Shown: in pieces, positions 56,645 through 64,000 of the stretch
Position numbering within the stretch: position 1 is the first letter of the stretch
How the letters are laid out: every line of letters begins with the position of its first letter
Assembly: GCF_009729035.1 (NCBI RefSeq)
Contig: NZ_CP045483.1
Location: 1,324,001 to 1,388,000 of the forward strand
DNA: 64,000 nucleotides
Direction of reading: 5' to 3'
From: Stygiolobus azoricus
GTDB lineage: Archaea; Thermoproteota; Thermoprotei_A; Sulfolobales; Sulfolobaceae
Notes under the pieces: model-generated
The model's input: only the letters and a program-made list of their open reading frames with translations
Databases searched by the model: none
Told to the model about the DNA's origin: nothing
Made by a program: the position numbers and the translations under genes

Positions 56645-56923
56645 TCAGAATATTCTTCCCTTGTGCTCGTATAATACCTGAGGTGTCAAGGCCTTAATTC
56701 TCCAATTTATATTAAACTGCTTCGCAGCTTGCATTAACATGTCCATGCTATCCACATCCCACTCACAAATTGCCGTCTTATTCTCATGAGAAATTTCCAC
56801 TTTTTCAAGTTTCATACCTTTAGGAAGTTTCTTGTCCTTAGCCATGTTAACTAACTGATTGAAAAAGTTTGTAACAGCGTCTTTCTGGTTATCATCCCAT
56901 TCATGAATTACTACTACTTTCAT
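56645..56923 (-). CDS. Small conserved alpha/beta protein
   Basis: 92 residues from ATG 56923 (an in-frame ATG at 56932 would add three residues). KVVVIHEWDDNQKDAVTNFF, GMKLEKVEISHENKTAICEW and MDMLMQAAKQFNINWRIKAL suggest a ferredoxin-like alpha/beta dimer of the ABM/DUF4242 kind. Function unknown; likely conserved in Sulfolobales. Confidence 0.6.
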   Translation of the reverse strand: MKVVVIHEWDDNQKDAVTNFFNQLVNMAKDKKLPKGMKLEKVEISHENKTAICEWDVDSMDMLMQAAKQFNINWRIKALTPQVLYEHKGRIF

Positions 56924-57138
56924 AATTATCATCTATTATTTCTCTTAAAGACTAATAAATCTACTTATGGTAATCAAATCACCTCAAAATTGTTTAGTTA
57001 TTCACCACTTAGTGTAACTTATTGTGACATAAAATGGAATTAACTGAATAATAGGAGAGAGATTCAGAGGTTTAACCAAAATTTTCAATTACCTCAAAGT
57101 AAGGTAATGGTTATAACTTCACATTACGAGATTTACTT

Positions 57139-57897
57139 GTGTTAGGGCTACTAGTAAGTCACGGTTCTCCGACTATCCTAATAGAGGACTTACCTTTTAA
57201 GAAACAACTGAGGGAATTAGGAGAAAAAATAAGGAGAGAATACGAGCCCGATCTGGTCGTAGTATTGTCTCCTCACTTTATGAACTGGGGTGAAGACAAC
57301 TTAATAGAAGCTGGAGAGAGGCTTAAATGCATACAAGACTATTACGGGTTTCCTAAGGAACTTTACCAGTATTGCTATGAGATGCCTAATGACGTTGAGG
57401 TAGTGGAGAAGCTTTCGACTTTTCTTAAAAAGGACTACAGATGGGGGCTTGATCACGGTGGATGGATCCCGTTATATTATATGTTCCCCGACGGAGGTAT
57501 TAAGGGTATAACCATATCCATTAGCAATCGTTCACCTGAAGAACACTACCGTTTGGGTGTTAAGATAGGTGAAACGCTTAGGAATATAGGCAGGAAGCCA
57601 ATAGTCATAGCTACAAGCTCACCGACTCATAGGCTCGACTTATATTCCCTCGGGGTCGATACCTACACGTTCTTCGTATTCGACCACATCCTTCAGGATT
57701 TAATAGAAGAGGGTAAGTTTGAGGAAATAGTCAAAATACAACAGCTTTTCCCTAAGGAGTTTAAGAACTCTTCTCCGGAGGGAGAGTTAAAGCCATTGTA
57801 CGTTATGTTAGGTATAGTAAGACCTACTTCCGGTAAAGTCATTTATTATGACGTACCGTGGCCAGGGGTTAGTATGATGCTAGCGTCTTTCCAATGA
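57139..57897 (+). CDS. LigB-type class III extradiol dioxygenase (DODA-like)
   Basis: 252 residues. Metal-ligand His and neighbours lie in LLVSHGSPT, VVVLSPHFMNWGED, and the catalytic GLDHGGWIPLYYMFPD; ATSSPTHRLD completes the active site. The family opens catechol rings (4,5-DOPA or protocatechuate) with Fe2+ and O2. No aromatic pathway genes are adjacent, so the substrate is unknown. GTG or TTG start at 57139. Confidence 0.85.
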   Translation: MLGLLVSHGSPTILIEDLPFKKQLRELGEKIRREYEPDLVVVLSPHFMNWGEDNLIEAGERLKCIQDYYGFPKELYQYCYEMPNDVEVVEKLSTFLKKDYRWGLDHGGWIPLYYMFPDGGIKGITISISNRSPEEHYRLGVKIGETLRNIGRKPIVIATSSPTHRLDLYSLGVDTYTFFVFDHILQDLIEEGKFEEIVKIQQLFPKEFKNSSPEGELKPLYVMLGIVRPTSGKVIYYDVPWPGVSMMLASFQ

Positions 57898-57949
57898 GAA
57901 CAGATTAAAGAAAACAGATCACTTAACGAGGGCAACTGTTAAATGGCAT

Positions 57950-58297
57950 TCACATCTTCTTGTTAAGGAAAGCGTTCAGGAATTCCTTTTCGACATCATC
58001 AAATTTCACTTGGTTGTTACCGTGTATGTACTCCCAGACCTTAACGGCTGTGCTCAGGACTACGCCTTCACCGAAGTGGTTGACATATCCGTTGAAGTGA
58101 TCACATGAACCAATGAAAACGCCGCTCGTGTCACCTTCGTAGATCACACCTTTTGAAGTCAAAGCAAACTGAGATATGTCAGAATGAATCTTAATCGCGA
58201 AGAGGAAACTCAGTGCGTCGGCTATGTACCTATCGCCGATCGAAGTCCTCATACAGTGTACGAACCCGCCGAAATCGAAACCTTGAACTGAAAGCAT
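57950..58297 (-). CDS. Small protein of unknown function
   Basis: 115 residues with two Cys (FVHCMRTS; GSCDHFNG) and Gly-rich loops (GVIYEGDTSGVFIGS). The composition is ordinary for this genome and the frame is clean. No family recognised. Convergent with the dioxygenase gene, 52 bp away. Confidence 0.5.
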   Translation of the reverse strand: MLSVQGFDFGGFVHCMRTSIGDRYIADALSFLFAIKIHSDISQFALTSKGVIYEGDTSGVFIGSCDHFNGYVNHFGEGVVLSTAVKVWEYIHGNNQVKFDDVEKEFLNAFLNKKM

Positions 58298-58553
58298 GTT
58301 ATATATATTATTGTCAGATGATACTATATTAGGTCGCAGGTCGTGATTCCCTTGGGCCTACAGTAATCCAAAAGGGATAACACGTTAGATTATACCTTAT
58401 GCGTCTCGCCTAAAAGTTTTTAAAAATCTCATAGTCTTCCGTAATAAACGTATTGTACCCATACTAGTTAAGAACTTTGACGTGTTTTCTTAGCGTAGAA
58501 TCATTTCCTCTTTAATATTTAACTTTTTAAATAAGGCTGTTACTCTCACGAAT

Positions 58554-60017
58554 ATGAAATTCCTCCGTGAGTCTACCGGTTTCGTCAAGGAATTCAGCAC
58601 TTTTGACGCGTTTGCACTTAACTTCTCCTTTCTCGGTCCTGCAGCAGGCGTAGCCTACCCTCTCTTCGTAGCAGCCTTTCTACCCGAAGCCAGTTGGACA
58701 TTAGCTGTGATCATAGGCGCATTATTAATGGTACCGGTAGTCATTAATTACTACTTATTAACGGTTTTGATCCCGAGATCCGGAGGTGACTATATTTTCG
58801 TATCTAGGGTTATGGGACCGTTCTTGGGTAGTGTTCTAGGTATGTCGCTTATCATGGCTTTTACTATGGGTTTCCCGGTCTTAGCTATGTTAGAGGTAAT
58901 TATGGTAATTGTGCCAGGTTTACAATCACTAGGGTACGTGCTAGGTAACAAAGGTTTGATAGACATTGGGAATGCAATAACTTCCTCTCCTCTAGAGCTT
59001 TTCGTAGTTACTACATTAGTTATATTCATTGTTTTCATCATATCGTCATCGGAGAGACTTTATGTTAAGATGTTCCGATATTTGACTTTACTTCAAATAG
59101 CAGGAACAATCCTCATGATAGTAGGACTGTTCACAGTTAATCGCTATCCAGTCTTCACTTCACCTCACGTAAATTTACAGACGTTATCTCTTTCCTCAAT
59201 ATTTGTCCTTTCCATGTTTGCCTTTACTAACGCTCCAGCGTTCTTCGCCGGTGAGATAAAGAGGGTTAAAAAGAGCTTCATAGCTGGTTACCTTATCTCC
59301 TACGCTGTAGCAACACTGTTCGCGTTATTATTAGTGATAGGGATCGAAAGAGGCTTCGGTAAGCAAAATTACATTAATTACGTACTTAACGGATGGAGCC
59401 TACCAATGTCAACTTCGTCCATCCTCTCCTTTGCCGTTTATCCCTTTTTGAACTACCCGTACATCGTGGTATTCTTAGTGATTTCAGCCCTAAGTTGGTA
59501 CGTGCTATACGCAATGATAAACGTTGGGGCTTCGTCAAGGATACTGTTTTCCATGTCCTTTGACAGATTACTTCCTTCGTTCTTCGCTGAGGTCAGGAGA
59601 GGTATACCTATATACTCGCTCGTGTTCTCTCTAGCTCTCTCAATGCTTTTCAACTTCTTAGAAGTATATCTGGGTTACTCAGTTAGCTTTGCAGTTGACG
59701 GTCTCTGGTTCGTAATTTGGAACTACTTAATCGTAGCAATATCCTCGATAAAATACGGAAAATCCGACAACAAAATCCTTGTTACGTCTCTGTTATCGGT
59801 TTTCACGTTATCTCTCGTAGTAGTATTAACAGTGCTTTATGGGTTCCTGAATAGCTCCTTCGGAAGTGTAATATTCCAAGGTAATACAGCCTTTAACTTA
59901 GCTACAATAGTGATACCACCTTTGACCGGGACAGTGACTTACTTAACGTCAAAAGAGATTAGGAAAAAACAGGGTATTGAATTATCGGAGATATACAAGG
60001 AGATCCCTCCAGAATGA
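58554..60017 (+). CDS. APC-superfamily amino acid permease
   Basis: 487 residues with twelve membrane helices. FDAFALNFSFLGPAAGVAYP in helix 1 and PRSGGDYIFVSRVMGPFLG after helix 2 are APC hallmarks. FAFTNAPAFFAGEIKRVKKS and ASSRILFSMSFDRLLPSFFAEV are further family motifs. It likely imports amino acids with H+. Its stop directly abuts the stop of the convergent amidohydrolase gene (60017/60018). Confidence 0.88.
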   Translation: MKFLRESTGFVKEFSTFDAFALNFSFLGPAAGVAYPLFVAAFLPEASWTLAVIIGALLMVPVVINYYLLTVLIPRSGGDYIFVSRVMGPFLGSVLGMSLIMAFTMGFPVLAMLEVIMVIVPGLQSLGYVLGNKGLIDIGNAITSSPLELFVVTTLVIFIVFIISSSERLYVKMFRYLTLLQIAGTILMIVGLFTVNRYPVFTSPHVNLQTLSLSSIFVLSMFAFTNAPAFFAGEIKRVKKSFIAGYLISYAVATLFALLLVIGIERGFGKQNYINYVLNGWSLPMSTSSILSFAVYPFLNYPYIVVFLVISALSWYVLYAMINVGASSRILFSMSFDRLLPSFFAEVRRGIPIYSLVFSLALSMLFNFLEVYLGYSVSFAVDGLWFVIWNYLIVAISSIKYGKSDNKILVTSLLSVFTLSLVVVLTVLYGFLNSSFGSVIFQGNTAFNLATIVIPPLTGTVTYLTSKEIRKKQGIELSEIYKEIPPE

Positions 60018-60833
60018 TCATCTTATCAAACGCTCTGCGTTGTCCTTCAGTATCTTCTTTTTTATCTCACCGTCGATAGGTATAGCATCAAACTCCTTTA
60101 ACCACCTCTCCGGACTGATAAGGGGGAAGTCAGAACCGAAAATTAGCTTGTCAGCTAGCCTTTTTGAATTGTCCCACAAAACTTTAGGAATGTACTTTGG
60201 TGCCCAACCGGATAAGTCTAAATAGACGTTGGGTTTGTGTAGTGAAATAGCAATAGCTTCTTCTGTCCACGGCCAGCCGAAGTGGGCTAAGACCATTTTC
60301 AAGTCTGGATACCTCACCGCAATCTCATCGAAATATATTGGCCTACCGTAGTCGAGCCTTATGTTCGATTTTACTCCAGCCCCTATGCCTGAAGTGCCCG
60401 TATGAAATACAGCGATTAGGTTGTGTTTTTCTACTACTGAGTATAGCTTCATAGCCCTCTCGTCTAAGGGATGAAATCCTTGTAACTGAGGATGAAACTT
60501 AACACCCTGAGGTTCTATTTCCTTTATCGCCTTTTCAAGCTCCTCAACTGCATTTGGCTTTAAGGGATCAACCGAGATGAACTTTATAACTCGTGGATCT
60601 CTAATCTCTGCAATCAATTCATTTGGAATCCTTCTTCCCATGAAAGTGGTAGAGTCTATAGGCAATATAACAACTCTTTCAATACCTAATGTTTCAACTT
60701 CATCTAAGATAACCTTTAGGTCTTTTATCTCGACCTTTGCGTTGAAATATCTTAGTGTAGGTTCAGCATACTCACCGAGATATCTGAGGAACTCCTTTAC
60801 TGGGGCGTGAAAGTGGAAATCTATTGCCCTAAT
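60018..60833 (-). CDS. Amidohydrolase-2 family metal-dependent hydrolase/decarboxylase, probable ATT start
   Basis: The frame is open from 60018 back to beyond 60830. The conserved HxH metal motif lies in RAIDFHFHAPVKEFLRYLG, encoded upstream of the first standard start (TTG 60665), so the real start must be earlier. No ATG, GTG or TTG precedes it in frame; the best candidate is ATT at 60831-60833, giving M-R-A-I-D-F-H-F-H and 271 residues. Later motifs: GVKFHPQLQGF, AVFHTGTSGIG, VLAHFGWPW and LIFGSDFPLISPERW (the terminal metal Asp). The family includes 2-amino-3-carboxymuconate semialdehyde decarboxylase. Overlaps the acs stop by 13 bp. Confidence 0.8.
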   Translation of the reverse strand: MRAIDFHFHAPVKEFLRYLGEYAEPTLRYFNAKVEIKDLKVILDEVETLGIERVVILPIDSTTFMGRRIPNELIAEIRDPRVIKFISVDPLKPNAVEELEKAIKEIEPQGVKFHPQLQGFHPLDERAMKLYSVVEKHNLIAVFHTGTSGIGAGVKSNIRLDYGRPIYFDEIAVRYPDLKMVLAHFGWPWTEEAIAISLHKPNVYLDLSGWAPKYIPKVLWDNSKRLADKLIFGSDFPLISPERWLKEFDAIPIDGEIKKKILKDNAERLIR

Positions 60834-62683
60834 GCTTTCCTCAACTCCTCTATTATTGAGGGGTCGTCTAACGTAGATATATCACCTATTTCTTCTCCCC
60901 TGACTAAAGCCCTCAGCAGTCTTCTCATTATCTTACCGCTCTTAGTCTTCGGTAGACGCCTAACAAACACTACTTTATCAACAATATAACCGCTGTTCCT
61001 CAAGTACTCCTTGATCATGTTTTCCAGTTCTGGGCTCTCAGACACACCTTTCTTAGGTACTGCTACTATTAATATCCCTTCGCCTCCATCTTTCTTGTAA
61101 CCCACTGCTGCAGCCTCAGCTATTGCTGGATGTGTGACTACCACGCTCTCTACTTCCATAGTCCCTATTCTTTCCCCTGCTGTTATCACGTCATCTGCCC
61201 TACCCAAAACGTACAAATACCCGTCTTTGTCCACATATCCGTAATCACCAGTATAGAAATAACCTTGAAACCTAGACCAATAAGTCCTGACTACTCTTTC
61301 ACCGTTAGGATCTTTATGCATCTTTGCTAAGGCCGGGCTATACGGTTTTAATACGATATAGCCCTTACTCTGAGGGGGTAGAGGTTTACCCTCATCATCT
61401 ACTATTACGAATTCTGACCCTGGGAACTTAATCCCCGCAGAACCAGGCTTATATGGGATCTCTGCTATTCCGAAAGGAGTAGCCGCGACCGGGTAGAGGT
61501 GTTCCGTCATCCAATACGCGTCTGCTATATATACGTTAGGCATGTGTTCTCTCAACCACATCCACGCCCCCACGTTTAACGGTTCTCCCGTGTTGAGTAT
61601 CATTCTTAAAGTAGATATGTCCCCCGATTTTACAGACTCCTCTCCTAAGCTCTTCAACGTATATAAGGTCGTTGTGGACGACCAGACTAACGACACACCG
61701 AATCTCTCGACGATTCTTGAGAATAAGTCGGGCTTATAACCGATATACCCCTCGAAGAGCACACCTGTTAATCCCATGACCGGTATCACGTACACGTTGG
61801 CCATGGGCCATACTGGCCAACCAAGCTCTGAAATAGTCCACCACACGTCATTCTGTCTTGGATCAAAGATCAATTTGAATGACGTGTTTAATGCTACTAC
61901 GTAACCGCCGTTGGTGTGAGTGAGACCTTTTGGTCTGCCTGTTGTGCCTGATGTGTAATATATTGTGGCAACTTCGTTAGCTTCTACGGCTATCGGCTCA
62001 ACTTCCACCTTACCCCTGGGTTTAACCTCCTCGTATATTATGTCCCTCTTATTTACGTTAAAGTCATCATAGCCCCTCTTCACGACCAGAACCTTCTCTA
62101 CCGGAGTCTTATACTCGTTAAGTAGTTTATCGACGAAGTCTTTTATCCTTATTTCGTTTCCGTTCCTGAAGCCCTTACTAGCTACTACTATTACTTTAGA
62201 GTCACAATCGTTAAGCCTATAGGATAGTGTCTCAGCACTTAACCCCACGTAATGGATGACTAGAGTAGCGCCTAAACGGTGAACAGCTAAAGAGAAGTAT
62301 AAAGCTTCTGGGATACTCGGCATTAAGAGCGAGACCTTCTCACCCTTGCTTATTCCCAACTCCTTTAATACGTAAGCTGCTCTATTCACTTCAAAGTATA
62401 GGTCTCTGTAAGATATTGCCTTGCTCTCAAGCCTCTCGTTAACCCAATAAAATGCTACCTTATCTCCCTTTTCTGGTAAATGCCTATCAACGGCGTTATA
62501 AGATATATTCAACAACCCGTTTACGTACCACTTCTCGAAAGGTGGATGACCTTCAATAATCTTATCAGGTCTCCTGAACCATGTTATCAGCTTCGCTTTT
62601 TCAGCCCAGAATTTCTCAGGGTTCTTTTTAGCTTCCTCCCATTCTTTGATCACTTTCTCTAAACCATAAAACTTAGCGTCCAT
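60821..62683 (-). CDS. Acetyl-CoA synthetase-like acyl-CoA ligase (AMP-forming)
   Basis: 620 residues of the ANL superfamily. AMP-binding YYTSGTTGRPKGLTH, GDYGYVDKDGYLYVLGRADDVI and the C-terminal PKTKSGKIMRRLLRAL with the catalytic Lys are present. The N-terminal ACAS_N region (WFRRPDKIIEGHPPFEKWYV) places it with acetyl/propionyl/3-hydroxypropionyl-CoA synthetases. It could serve acetate or propionate use. Divergent from the acyl-CoA dehydrogenase gene, with a 78-bp shared promoter region. Confidence 0.9.
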   Translation of the reverse strand: MDAKFYGLEKVIKEWEEAKKNPEKFWAEKAKLITWFRRPDKIIEGHPPFEKWYVNGLLNISYNAVDRHLPEKGDKVAFYWVNERLESKAISYRDLYFEVNRAAYVLKELGISKGEKVSLLMPSIPEALYFSLAVHRLGATLVIHYVGLSAETLSYRLNDCDSKVIVVASKGFRNGNEIRIKDFVDKLLNEYKTPVEKVLVVKRGYDDFNVNKRDIIYEEVKPRGKVEVEPIAVEANEVATIYYTSGTTGRPKGLTHTNGGYVVALNTSFKLIFDPRQNDVWWTISELGWPVWPMANVYVIPVMGLTGVLFEGYIGYKPDLFSRIVERFGVSLVWSSTTTLYTLKSLGEESVKSGDISTLRMILNTGEPLNVGAWMWLREHMPNVYIADAYWMTEHLYPVAATPFGIAEIPYKPGSAGIKFPGSEFVIVDDEGKPLPPQSKGYIVLKPYSPALAKMHKDPNGERVVRTYWSRFQGYFYTGDYGYVDKDGYLYVLGRADDVITAGERIGTMEVESVVVTHPAIAEAAAVGYKKDGGEGILIVAVPKKGVSESPELENMIKEYLRNSGYIVDKVVFVRRLPKTKSGKIMRRLLRALVRGEEIGDISTLDDPSIIEELRKALGQ

Positions 62684-62761
62684 AAAATTATATTACATAA
62701 GTTGTCATATATATTTTACTTTGCACATTTATTTATTAACAATTATTTCAAAAGATAACAT

Positions 62762-63859
62762 ATGAACGAACTGATCTTTGACTCCATAAGGGAATTCGTG
62801 AAAAGACATGTAGAGCCCTTGGCAGTAAGAATTGACAAAGAGGACTGGTACCCCAGAGAGTTAGTAAGAAAAATGGGGGAGATGGGGTTTTTAGCACCTA
62901 TGAGCGAAGGGCTTAGCCTACTTGACACGGCGTTGATCTTGAAGGAAATTGCTAAGGTTAGCGGTTCTGTAGCTCTCATACAAGACGCTCAGGGCGAACT
63001 GGTAACAGAACCACTGAGAGTTTATGGGGGAGATAAGTATATTGTGAATGCGCTTTCCAAGGGTGAGTTAATAGGTGCTTTCGCCCTCAGCGAACCTCAG
63101 GGAGGAAGTGATGTTGCTTCAATTAAGACGAGGGCAGAAAAAGTCAACGGGAAGTGGGTGATCAAAGGGAAGAAGATGTGGACTACTCAAGGTCTTTATG
63201 CCGATGTGTACCTCGTTGCGGCAAAGACCGGAGAAAACGGCCTTAAGTCTATAACTACTTTTCTAGTACGAAAAGGAGAATGTGTAAAGGTGAATAAGAT
63301 AGAAGTGATGGGAAACAGAGGCACTGGTACGGCTGAAGTTGAGTTCAACAACTGTGAAGCTGACAATATCGTAGGTGAAGTTAACAAGGGCTGGGAGGTA
63401 GTCAAGTACGCCCTTCTAGTGGGAAGGGTTGCGATCTCAGCGATAGCTCTAGGTTTAGCTGAAGGAGCTTTAGAGGAAGCTCTCGAGTGGGCAAAGAGTA
63501 GGGAACTGTTTGGAACCAAACTCGTGGAAAAGCAAGGTATACAGTGGTATTTGGCAGAAAGTGTAGCTCAGCTAGCTTCCCTTAATGCGTTATTAAAGTC
63601 GGTAGCCAAGACTGAGGACGTTTTCAAGGACGAAGGAAAAATTGCGGTGTTGAAGTATTTGTCAACGAGAATTGCGACCGACATTGTGGATAAAGCTGTA
63701 CAAATCATGGGTGGAATGGGTTATGCTAAAGGAACTAAATGCGAGAGGGCTTACAGAGATGTAAGATTAGGAAGAATAGGAGAGGGGACAGATGAAGTAC
63801 AGTTAGGGATAATCTTCAAGATAATTAATAAAGAGGGACTCAAATACTTTTCAGAATAA
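62762..63859 (+). CDS. Acyl-CoA dehydrogenase
   Basis: 365 residues. FAD and substrate motifs: GAFALSEPQGGSDVASIKT, KMWTTQGLYADVYLV, and the C-terminal IMGGMGYAKGTKCERAYRDVR split over the hinge, then GRIGEGTDEVQLGII with the catalytic Glu in EGT. It oxidises acyl-CoA to enoyl-CoA, passing electrons to an ETF. Together with the divergent acyl-CoA ligase it suggests fatty or branched acid degradation. Confidence 0.9.
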   Translation: MNELIFDSIREFVKRHVEPLAVRIDKEDWYPRELVRKMGEMGFLAPMSEGLSLLDTALILKEIAKVSGSVALIQDAQGELVTEPLRVYGGDKYIVNALSKGELIGAFALSEPQGGSDVASIKTRAEKVNGKWVIKGKKMWTTQGLYADVYLVAAKTGENGLKSITTFLVRKGECVKVNKIEVMGNRGTGTAEVEFNNCEADNIVGEVNKGWEVVKYALLVGRVAISAIALGLAEGALEEALEWAKSRELFGTKLVEKQGIQWYLAESVAQLASLNALLKSVAKTEDVFKDEGKIAVLKYLSTRIATDIVDKAVQIMGGMGYAKGTKCERAYRDVRLGRIGEGTDEVQLGIIFKIINKEGLKYFSE

Positions 63860-63879
63860 GAGTTAAGAGGGTATATGAT

Positions 63880-64000
63880 AATCCCGTTTGTCCCTACACT
63901 CTCATTTCAATCATTTTATGTATCAAGTGTAGGGACTTAGCCCTCAACCACCTACCAGGTGGGTCATGGGACTCCTTCGAGCCCAACGGCACGGTGCTCA
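63880..64000 (-). mobile_element. IS605/TnpB-like right end, copy B (runs off the window)
   Basis: Starts about 20 bp after the acyl-CoA dehydrogenase stop. A perfect 11-bp stem (63890-63900 with 63926-63936, 25-nt loop) is followed by a 6-bp hairpin CCACCT/AGGTGG (63948-63962) and the blocks GGGTCATGGG and GAGCCCAACGGCACGG shared with copy A. On the minus strand the outer part codes for VPLGSKESHDPPG, parallel to the tail in copy A. The element, probably with its tnpB gene, continues past position 64000. Confidence 0.55.

Noticed and set aside
1-64000. tRNA, rRNA or CRISPR repeats
   Set aside because: No T-loop/anticodon pattern, no rRNA motifs and no regularly spaced identical repeats were found by reading.

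Overview
The window looks like the chromosome of a thermoacidophilic crenarchaeon of the order Sulfolobales (Acidianus/Sulfurisphaera/Stygiolobus-like). The reasons are a complete sulfur reductase operon of the Acidianus SreABCDE type, a MalA-type alpha-glucosidase, a GH116 glycosidase, PaREP1, DUF996, DUF364 and DUF3782 family genes, many TATA boxes placed about 25 bp before start codons (leaderless transcripts), and AT-rich codon use.

Layout. 1-6 kb is a scarred region: a metal-regulator-like tail, a frameshifted MFS transporter that runs into a truncated [NiFe]-hydrogenase large-subunit gene, a frameshifted hydrogenase small-subunit gene, a split DUF996 gene, an sdhB-sdhC-sdhD set without sdhA, a UbiE-like methyltransferase and a membrane gene with an in-frame stop. 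6-13 kb holds two DUF364 (putative heavy-metal chelation) paralogues, a TrmO-like gene, a hydrolase, membrane proteins and an intact NiCoT nickel transporter. 13.2-20.4 kb is the intact sulfur reductase operon. 21.2-22.5 kb holds what I consider the most interesting item: a 24-codon ORF behind its own TATA box, followed 12 bp later by a radical SAM/SPASM enzyme. This is the layout expected of a ribosomally made, radical-SAM-modified peptide. 22.5-27 kb is again a graveyard of broken genes (DUF59, PaREP1, DUF4143 ATPase, unknowns).

From about 27.5 kb the DNA becomes visibly more GC-rich. 27.6-32.6 kb holds a NurA-HerA pair away from mre11/rad50, a long coiled-coil DUF3782 nuclease and an SMC/RecF-like ATPase, so it may be a defence or DNA-processing module. 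33-46 kb mixes sugar hydrolases (MalA, GH116), an orphan formate-dehydrogenase-like molybdoenzyme, two nucleotidyltransferase toxin-antitoxin-like pairs, TenA and a TldD/PmbA-like protein, plus fdhD and antitoxin remnants fused at a deletion scar. 46.6-50.2 kb is a complete dTDP-rhamnose operon (rfbCDAB order), followed by a large secreted, probably glycosylated, surface protein. 53.5-63.9 kb is housekeeping or metabolic: Gfo/Idh oxidoreductase, SfsA, LigB-type dioxygenase, APC permease, amidohydrolase, acyl-CoA synthetase and acyl-CoA dehydrogenase.

Two IS605/TnpB-like right ends (about 52.2 kb and the last 120 bp) share conserved blocks around an 11-bp stem whose sequence differs but remains paired, pointing to a selected structure. 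No tRNA, rRNA or CRISPR array was seen. Several breaks are one-base homopolymer changes and could be sequencing errors; others are in-frame stops or large deletions and cannot be.
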